32,202 nt of DNA, from assembly GCF_001598455.1 (NCBI RefSeq), contig NZ_BCYZ01000053.1:1-32202 (forward strand). Reading direction: 5' to 3'. A model generated the notes under the pieces. It made no database searches. It saw only the letters and a list, made by a program, of their open reading frames with translations, and was not told the origin of the DNA. This stretch comes from Sphingomonas pruni NBRC 15498 (GTDB lineage: Bacteria > Pseudomonadota > Alphaproteobacteria > Sphingomonadales > Sphingomonadaceae). Positions 26,971 to 32,202 of this stretch are shown here, piece after piece; the first letter of the stretch is position 1, and the number at the start of each line of letters is the position of its first letter. A program made the position numbers and the translations under genes.

Positions 26971-26994
26971 AAAAAGGGGCAGACAAGCTGCCCC
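26971..26994 (-). terminator. Rho-independent terminator downstream of hppA
   Basis: On the minus strand, GGGGCAG-CTTGT-CTGCCCC (26976-26994) is followed by five T (26971-26975). It is the second of two hairpins between hppA and the S9 peptidase. Confidence 0.85.
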
Positions 26995-27026
26995 CGATCC
27001 ACTTTTATGTCCGAAAAGAACGATCC

Positions 27027-27058
27027 GCTCCCATCCGGCGCAATGGCCGGATGGGAGC
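27027..27058 (-). terminator. Long hairpin directly after hppA
   Basis: A perfect 12-bp stem, GCTCCCATCCGG (27027-27038) with CCGGATGGGAGC (27047-27058), has an 8-base loop and starts 9 bases after the hppA stop. The minus-strand continuation is GGATCGTTCTTTTC, a weak T stretch, so it may work together with the terminator at 26971-26994 or protect the mRNA 3' end. Confidence 0.75.
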
Positions 27059-27066
27059 AGTATCGC

Positions 27067-29181
27067 TTAGCCGACGCCGTGCGCGGCCAGCGCCGCGAGC
27101 AGCAGAAGTGCGACGATATTGGTGATCTTGATCATCGGGTTGACTGCCGGGCCGGCCGTATCCTTGTAGGGGTCGCCCACGGTGTCGCCGGTGACCGCGG
27201 CCTTATGGGCGTCGGAGCCCTTGCCGCCGTAATTGCCGTCCTCGATATACTTCTTGGCGTTGTCCCAGGCACCACCGCCCGACGTCATCGAGATGGCGAC
27301 GAACAGGCCGGAGACGATCACGCCGAGCAGCATCGCGCCGACCGTGGCGAAGCCCTGATCGCGGCCTGCCACTGCCTGGATGACGAAGAACACCACGACG
27401 GGGCTCAGCACCGGCAGCAGCGACGGCACGATCATTTCCTTGATCGCCGCCTTGGTCACGATATCGACCGTGCGGCCGTAATTGGGACGGCTGGTCCCTT
27501 CCATGATGCCCTTGTCGGCCGCGAACTGGGCGCGGACGTCCTCGACCACCGATCCCGCCGCCCGGCCGACCGCGGTCATGCCGAAGGCGCCGAACAGATA
27601 GGGAAGCAGCGCGCCGAGCAGCAGCCCGACGATGACATAGGGATTGCTCAACTGGAAGTTGATCGTCCCGATGCCGAGCTGCGGCGCATAGCGGTCGAGG
27701 TCGGTCGTATAGGCGCCGAACAGCACCAGCGCCGCGAGCGCGGCCGAGCCGATCGCATAGCCCTTGGTCACGGCCTTGGTCGTGTTGCCCACCGCGTCGA
27801 GCGCATCGGTACGGTGCCGCACGTCGTCGGGCAGTCCCGACATTTCGGCAATGCCGCCGGCATTGTCGGTTACCGGGCCGTAAGCGTCGAGCGCGACCAC
27901 CATGCCGGCGAGCGCGAGCAGCGAAGTGGCGGCGAAGGCCACACCGATGATCCCGGCCAGCTGGTACGTCGCGATCACCGCGACGACGATGACGAGCGTC
28001 GGCAGCGCGGTCGATTCGAGGCTGATCGCCAGCCCCTGGATGACGTTGGTGCCGTGGCCGGTGGTCGACGCCTTGGCGATCGACTTGACCGGGCGATAAT
28101 TGGTGCCGGTGTAATATTCGGTGATCCACACCAGCAGGCCGGTGACGGCCAAGCCGATCAGCATGCAATAGAAGAGCGACATGCCGGTGAAGCTCTTGTC
28201 GCCCACCGTGCCGATCGCGGCGTTGAGGTCGCCCAGCACCCATTTCTCGGCGCCGAAGATGGCGAAGGCCGAGAGGACGACGGTGGTCCAGAACCCCTTG
28301 TACAGTGCGCCCATGATCGACTCGCCCTTGCCGAGCCGGACGAAATAGGTGCCGATGATCGAGGTGATGATGCACACGCCGCCGACGATCAGCGGCAAGG
28401 CCATCAGCGCGAACAGATTGGGTGCTCCCGACAGCAGCAGCGCGATCGAGACCATCGTCAGGCCGATAGTCACGACATAGGTCTCGAACAGATCGGCCGC
28501 CATGCCGGCGCAATCGCCGACATTGTCGCCGACATTGTCCGCGATCGTCGCAGGGTTGCGGGGATCGTCCTCGGGAATGCCCGCCTCGACCTTGCCGACC
28601 AGGTCGGCGCCGACGTCCGCGGCCTTGGTGAAGATACCGCCGCCCAGACGCGCGAAGATCGAGATCAGCGAGGCGCCGAAGGCCAAAGCGGTCAGCGCGG
28701 CGACGATCTCATGATCGCCCGGTTCGAGATGCCTGACCCCGGTCAGGTACCAGAAGATTCCGGCGATCGAGAGCAGGCCGAGACCCGCCACCAGCATGCC
28801 GGTGATCGCGCCCGAGCGGAACGCCATCGTCAGCCCGCCCTGAAGTGAGGTGCGCGCGGCCTCCGCGGTCCGCACATTGGCGCGAACCGAGATGTTCATG
28901 CCGATGAACCCGGCGATACCCGACAGCACCGCGCCGATCAGGAACGCCACGGTCGACAAGAGGCCGAGCGTGAAGAACAGGATCACGGCGACGATGACGC
29001 CGACGATTGCGATGGTGGTATATTGGCGACCCAGATAGGCCTTGGCGCCTTCCTGAATGGCGGCGGCGATATCCTGCATCTTCTCGTTGCCGGCCGGCGC
29101 GCGGAGCACCTGCTGACTGGTGATGAAGCCATAGACTACGGCGATCAGGCCGCAGACGATGGCCGCATAGACAATCGTCAT
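27067..29181 (-). CDS. hppA: Membrane-bound proton-translocating pyrophosphatase, K+-independent type
   Basis: Couples hydrolysis of pyrophosphate to proton pumping across the cytoplasmic membrane. The 704 residues contain about 15-16 membrane helices. The pyrophosphate site has [11 protein letters not shown] (189-199) and [24 protein letters not shown] (207-230), and [16 protein letters not shown] lies further on. GNTTKA (Lys about 469) has the Lys that marks the K+-independent subclass, where K+-dependent enzymes have Ala. The C-terminus carries [33 protein letters not shown] leader supports ATG 29181. It is last in the hisD-nusB-DUF4169-thiL group, 113 bases after thiL, and may have its own promoter. 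Confidence 0.96.
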   Translation of the reverse strand: MTIVYAAIVCGLIAVVYGFITSQQVLRAPAGNEKMQDIAAAIQEGAKAYLGRQYTTIAIVGVIVAVILFFTLGLLSTVAFLIGAVLSGIAGFIGMNISVRANVRTAEAARTSLQGGLTMAFRSGAITGMLVAGLGLLSIAGIFWYLTGVRHLEPGDHEIVAALTALAFGASLISIFARLGGGIFTKAADVGADLVGKVEAGIPEDDPRNPATIADNVGDNVGDCAGMAADLFETYVVTIGLTMVSIALLLSGAPNLFALMALPLIVGGVCIITSIIGTYFVRLGKGESIMGALYKGFWTTVVLSAFAIFGAEKWVLGDLNAAIGTVGDKSFTGMSLFYCMLIGLAVTGLLVWITEYYTGTNYRPVKSIAKASTTGHGTNVIQGLAISLESTALPTLVIVVAVIATYQLAGIIGVAFAATSLLALAGMVVALDAYGPVTDNAGGIAEMSGLPDDVRHRTDALDAVGNTTKAVTKGYAIGSAALAALVLFGAYTTDLDRYAPQLGIGTINFQLSNPYVIVGLLLGALLPYLFGAFGMTAVGRAAGSVVEDVRAQFAADKGIMEGTSRPNYGRTVDIVTKAAIKEMIVPSLLPVLSPVVVFFVIQAVAGRDQGFATVGAMLLGVIVSGLFVAISMTSGGGAWDNAKKYIEDGNYGGKGSDAHKAAVTGDTVGDPYKDTAGPAVNPMIKITNIVALLLLAALAAHGVG

Positions 29182-29294
29182 TCCTCTTCCCCTTTTAGAC
29201 GCGTAGCGCCGGACGGCGCCCGCGAGCTTTCCCTAGGTGGGCAGGAGGTATAAGCGGGGATCGGACGAGCGCAAGCGTCCAGGAACGCCCGGCG

Positions 29295-30188
29295 TCAGTG
29301 TTGGAAACCAAGACGGGCCGGGAGCGGGACGGAGGCGCCCTGCCACGTCAGCGCGATGCCGCGTCCGGCGTCGAAACGGCCGACCGAGACTGCGCCGGTT
29401 GGCGGCTCTTCGCCGGCGGGCAGCGCGAACAGCAATTCGTAATCGTCGCCCGCGGTCGCTGCGGCGAGGTGAGCGGCAATGTCGCCACCCGCGAAAGCGA
29501 GATAGTCCGCCGAAAGGGGTATGGCGGCTAGCTCGACGGTGACCGCCAGGCCCGAGGCCACGGCCATGCGGCTGGCATCGATCAGCAATCCGTCCGATAC
29601 ATCCATCATCGCATGGACGAGCGGAGCCAGTCTTAGGCCGTCGGCAAGACGCGGCGTCGGGCGGCGATAGCGAGCGAGCAGCGATTGCGGCCCCGGCGCT
29701 CCCTGCGCGATCCGCAGGCCCGCGCCGGCATCGCCGATCGTCCCCGTCACCCAAAGCTCGTCGCCGGCCTGAGCGCCCGAGCGCAGCGGCGCGGGTGCGT
29801 CTCGCCCGATCGCGGTCAGCGTCAGCACGCGTGGCGCATTCGCGGGAAGCGACACGGTATCGCCGCCAATCAGCGGACAGCCGAACGTCTCGAGCGCCGC
29901 GCGCAGGCCGTCGAGAAACGCGCGATCCCAATCGTCGCTCGACAGCGGATAATTGAGCAGCACGCCCTCGATCCGCGCGCCCTTGGCGGCGAGGTCGGAC
30001 AGATTCACCGCGAGCAGTTTCCAGGCAATGTCGCCGGGCGGATCGTCGGGCAGGAAATGAACACCCTCGACAATCGTGTCGGTAGTGACGGTCCATCCAC
30101 CGATCGTCGCATTGTCGTCGCGCAGATCATGCGCGCCCGGATGGAGCGGCAGCTTGCGCAATGCGGCGATGAAATCGGCTTCGTTCAC
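29295..30188 (-). CDS. thiL: Thiamine-monophosphate kinase
   Basis: Phosphorylates thiamine monophosphate to the active cofactor thiamine diphosphate. The 297 residues show DLRDDNATI, VTTDTIVEGVHFLPDDPP (the N-terminal metal and ATP region) and KLLAVNLSDLAAKGA. FGCPLIGGDTVSL, DVSDGLLIDASRMAVASG and a C-terminal GDDYELLFA complete the ThiL/PurM-like pattern. The start is taken as GTG 30188 (VNEADFIAALRKL, read as Met), because no ATG precedes the family-like N-terminus; longer in-frame starts run antisense or through other genes. It begins 10 bases after the DUF4169 stop. Confidence 0.93.
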   Translation of the reverse strand: MNEADFIAALRKLPLHPGAHDLRDDNATIGGWTVTTDTIVEGVHFLPDDPPGDIAWKLLAVNLSDLAAKGARIEGVLLNYPLSSDDWDRAFLDGLRAALETFGCPLIGGDTVSLPANAPRVLTLTAIGRDAPAPLRSGAQAGDELWVTGTIGDAGAGLRIAQGAPGPQSLLARYRRPTPRLADGLRLAPLVHAMMDVSDGLLIDASRMAVASGLAVTVELAAIPLSADYLAFAGGDIAAHLAAATAGDDYELLFALPAGEEPPTGAVSVGRFDAGRGIALTWQGASVPLPARLGFQH

Positions 30189-30198
30189 ATGCGCCGCG

Positions 30199-30375
30199 TC
30201 ATGGCTCGCGCTTCGCGCCGTCCAGCTTGCGGGCGCGGCGCTCGGCTTCTGCCTTGGCGGCCTGCTTCTCGGCCTTGGTGCGGCCGTGTGCGGCGCGGTT
30301 CGCGGCGGCGGTCGCCTGGGCCTCGTCGCGCGCTTTCGCCTTGCGGGCGCGGTTGAGGTTGACGATCTCCGCCAT
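30199..30375 (-). CDS. DUF4169 family protein, 58 residues
   Basis: A small gene that a length cut-off would miss. It reads MAEIVNLNRARKAKARDE..., then a highly charged helix rich in Ala, Lys, Arg and Glu to the end (ERRARKLDGAKREP). The start MAEIVNLNRARKAKAR is the DUF4169 signature as I know it. It has no membrane segment; it should be a soluble, basic helical protein. Function is unknown. It lies between nusB (12-base gap) and thiL (10-base gap) on the same strand and is almost certainly cotranscribed with both. Other readings through this segment are shadows of the thiL frame. Confidence 0.85.
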   Translation of the reverse strand: MAEIVNLNRARKAKARDEAQATAAANRAAHGRTKAEKQAAKAEAERRARKLDGAKREP

Positions 30376-30387
30376 CCGCGCCGACAG

Positions 30388-30858
30388 TTAGGCTCGAGCG
30401 CTCTTGGCGACGCCGTCCAGTATGCCGTTGACGAAGCCCTTTTCGCGGCGTTCGTAAAAGGCATCGGTGACATCGAGATATTCGTTGATCACGGTGCCGA
30501 CCGCGACGTCCTTGCGCGCGAGCAACTCATAAGTTCCGGCGCGCAGGATCGCCTTCATCAATTTGTCGAGCCGCTCGATCTTCCAGTCGGCGGTGACGTT
30601 GGCCGAGATCAGCGCATCGATCTCGTCGATCCGCGCCAATGCGCCGGTCACCAGATCGTCGAAGAAATCGATATCGGCATCGGCATATTCGGCATCCTCG
30701 ATCGTCGCGCCGAGGCGATGCTGGTGGAATTCATGGAGCAGCGACACGACGGCCGTCCCGTCCATGTCGTGCTGATAGAGCGCCTGGGTCGCGGCGAGCC
30801 GCGCGGCGGCGCGCGCCTTCGACCGGCCGGCGGTGCGGGAATTGGTGTGAGTCGTCAT
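30388..30858 (-). CDS. nusB: Transcription antitermination factor NusB
   Basis: Binds boxA RNA with S10 (NusE) to form the antitermination complex needed for rRNA transcription. The 156-residue all-helical product has RSKARAAARLAATQALYQHDM near the N-terminus (about 12-32). FFDDLVTGAL, IERLDKLMKAILRAGTYELL (about 94-113) and VINEYLDVTDAFYERREKGFVNGILDGVAK (about 123-152) follow, all standard for NusB. ATG 30858 has AAAGG eight bases upstream. It follows hisD after a 49-base gap that contains a 14-bp palindrome. Confidence 0.97.
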   Translation of the reverse strand: MTTHTNSRTAGRSKARAAARLAATQALYQHDMDGTAVVSLLHEFHQHRLGATIEDAEYADADIDFFDDLVTGALARIDEIDALISANVTADWKIERLDKLMKAILRAGTYELLARKDVAVGTVINEYLDVTDAFYERREKGFVNGILDGVAKSARA

Positions 30859-30873
30859 TTGTGATGCCTTTAG

Positions 30874-30887
30874 ACCGGTCGACCGGT
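30874..30887. repeat. Perfect 14-bp palindrome between hisD and nusB
   Basis: ACCGGTCGACCGGT is a perfect palindrome 16 bases upstream of the nusB start. It has no loop and is too short for a good terminator. It might be a dimeric binding site or chance. Confidence 0.35.
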
Positions 30888-30907
30888 TCTTGTCGAAAGT
30901 GGAGGGG

Positions 30908-32194
30908 TCAGCCGAGCCGGAGGGCTACCGAACGGGCGTGAGCGGGCAGGCCTTCGGCTTCGGCCAAGGTCACCGCGGCGGGACCGATCGCGGCGAGCGA
31001 GGCCGGATCGAGCGAGAGAAAGCTGGTGCGCTTCATGAAGTCGAGCACCGATAATCCGCTCGAAAAACGTGCACGGCGGCCGGTCGGCAGAACGTGGTTG
31101 GGCCCGGCGACATAATCCCCGACCGCTTCGGGGGTGTAGCGGCCGATGAACACCGATCCGGCATGTTTGACCATGTCGAACAGCGCGTCGGCCTCATCGC
31201 AGGCGAGTTCGAGATGCTCGGGCGCGAGCCGATTGACCAGCGGCATCGCCTCGACCAGGTCGGCCGTCACGATGATCGCGCCGTTCGCGTCCCAACTCGC
31301 GCGCGCGACTTTGGCGGTCGCCAGTTCGCCGATCTGAAGGTCGACCGCTTCCGCCACCGCGCGCGCCAGAGCGGCATTGTCGGTGAACAGGATCGACTGG
31401 CTCGACGGGTCGTGCTCGGCCTGGCTCAACAGATCGGCGGCGATCCAATTGGGGTCGTTCTTGCCGTCGGCGACGACGACGATCTCGCTCGGGCCGGCGA
31501 CCATGTCGATCCCGACCACGCCGTAGAGCTGGCGCTTGGCCTCCGCGACCCAGGCATTGCCGGGACCGCACACCACGTCGACCGGTGCGATCCGCCCGGT
31601 GCCATAGGCAAGCGCGGCGACGGCCTGTGCCCCGCCGATTCGCCAGACCTCGTCGACCCCCGCGACATGCGCGGCGGCGAGCACCAGCGGGTTGACCTCG
31701 CCATGGGGGGTCGGGGTGACCATCACCAGCCGCTCGACGCCCGCGACCTTGGCCGGAATCGCGTTCATCAGCACCGAGCTTGGATAGGCTGCGCGGCCGC
31801 CCGGAACATAGATCCCCGCCGCGTCGACTCCGCGCCACCGCGCGCCGAGCCGCGCGCCGACCGCGTCGATTTCGTCGCGGTCCTCCGGCTTCTGCTTGAT
31901 ATGATAAGCGGCGATCCGCTCGGCGGCGAGTTCGAGCGCATCGCGCAGCTCGGGCGCCAGCGCTTCGTGCGCGGCGAGCCATTCGGCGCGTTCGATCCGC
32001 CAGCCGGTCTCGTTGAGATCGTGATGGTCGAACTTGCGGGTGAAGGCTTGGACCGCGGCGTCGCCTTCGTCGCGCACGCTGGCGACAATGGTGCGGACGT
32101 CGCGCGCGACGTCGCTGTCGGCTTCACGCCGCGCGTCGACCAGGGCCTGGAACTGGCGATCGAAGCCGGGTTCGGAGGTAGAGAGTTTGATCAT
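30908..32194 (-). CDS. hisD: Histidinol dehydrogenase
   Basis: Catalyses the last two steps of histidine synthesis, histidinol to histidine with 2 NAD+. The 428 residues show GIYVPGGRAAYPSSVLMNAIPAKVAG (about 122-147), a run that binds NAD, and RIGGAQAVAALAYGT. VDVVCGPGNAWVAEAKRQLYG is followed by DMVAGPSEIVVVAD, LLSQAEHDPSSQSIL (zinc ligands Gln and His) and LAPEHLEL (catalytic Glu and His). GPNHVLPTGRRARFSSGLSV completes the pattern. Full length and intact. It is read toward nusB, and the few bases before its start (TTTTAGAC on this strand) may contain the stop of an upstream gene such as hisG, outside the window. Confidence 0.97.
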   Translation of the reverse strand: MIKLSTSEPGFDRQFQALVDARREADSDVARDVRTIVASVRDEGDAAVQAFTRKFDHHDLNETGWRIERAEWLAAHEALAPELRDALELAAERIAAYHIKQKPEDRDEIDAVGARLGARWRGVDAAGIYVPGGRAAYPSSVLMNAIPAKVAGVERLVMVTPTPHGEVNPLVLAAAHVAGVDEVWRIGGAQAVAALAYGTGRIAPVDVVCGPGNAWVAEAKRQLYGVVGIDMVAGPSEIVVVADGKNDPNWIAADLLSQAEHDPSSQSILFTDNAALARAVAEAVDLQIGELATAKVARASWDANGAIIVTADLVEAMPLVNRLAPEHLELACDEADALFDMVKHAGSVFIGRYTPEAVGDYVAGPNHVLPTGRRARFSSGLSVLDFMKRTSFLSLDPASLAAIGPAAVTLAEAEGLPAHARSVALRLG

Positions 32195-32202
32195 GTCTAA
32201 AA

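Noticed and set aside
26881..28848. 655-codon open frame antisense to hppA
   Set aside because: Same low-complexity Asp/Arg/His pattern; the opposite strand encodes a clear membrane pyrophosphatase.

Overview
The window is high-GC bacterial chromosome that reads as an alphaproteobacterium of the Sphingomonadales, most likely Sphingomonas or a close relative. This rests on the YajC N-terminus (MFIPSAYAQ), the bamD-recN-ligA and hisD-nusB-thiL neighbourhoods, two TonB-dependent receptors, and short palindromic repeats between genes. Most of it is conserved core genome; the accessory content is at the left edge, in the middle (about 13.7-23.2 kb) and in the repeats. I see no phage, IS transposase, CRISPR array or recognisable defence operon.

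Layout. 1-405: a broken 3' remnant of a flavin-dependent tryptophan halogenase, then sequence without a gene up to the 3' end of a tRNA-Pro(GGG) on the minus strand. 483-736: a leader with a perfect 56-bp tandem duplication and two overlapping hairpins. 737-4068: yajC-secD-secF plus a Mth938/NDUFAF3-like gene, tightly packed. 4128-5375: a secreted DUF3089 hydrolase-like protein, converging and overlapping with a minus-strand pair (class I mannose-6-phosphate isomerase, then a GT4 glycosyltransferase). 7550-13535: bamD, a 208-bp structured repeat, recN, two small membrane-protein genes and ligA.

13685-23232 is the surface and signalling section. It holds an Oar-like TonB-dependent receptor with its own terminator; a minus-strand operon of DUF2946 protein, TonB-dependent receptor and PepSY membrane protein that looks like a metal (perhaps copper or iron) uptake unit; and a divergent LytS-type histidine kinase with a LytTR response regulator. 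A second structured repeat separates these from an isocitrate lyase/PEP mutase-family enzyme. Then come minus-strand pyrE and an S9 peptidase, and hisD-nusB-DUF4169-thiL-hppA, which ends at two stacked hairpins.

The most unusual non-coding observation is that two unrelated-in-sequence intergenic elements (8507-8714 and 23235-23379) share one blueprint: a near-perfect 10-bp hairpin at the left end, inner nested stems, and a right end that repeats one arm of the left hairpin. The first can fold as a perfect three-way junction. The most interesting uncharacterised protein is the 182-residue membrane protein between recN and ligA, whose layout resembles Pycsar-type membrane effectors. That likeness is inference only.
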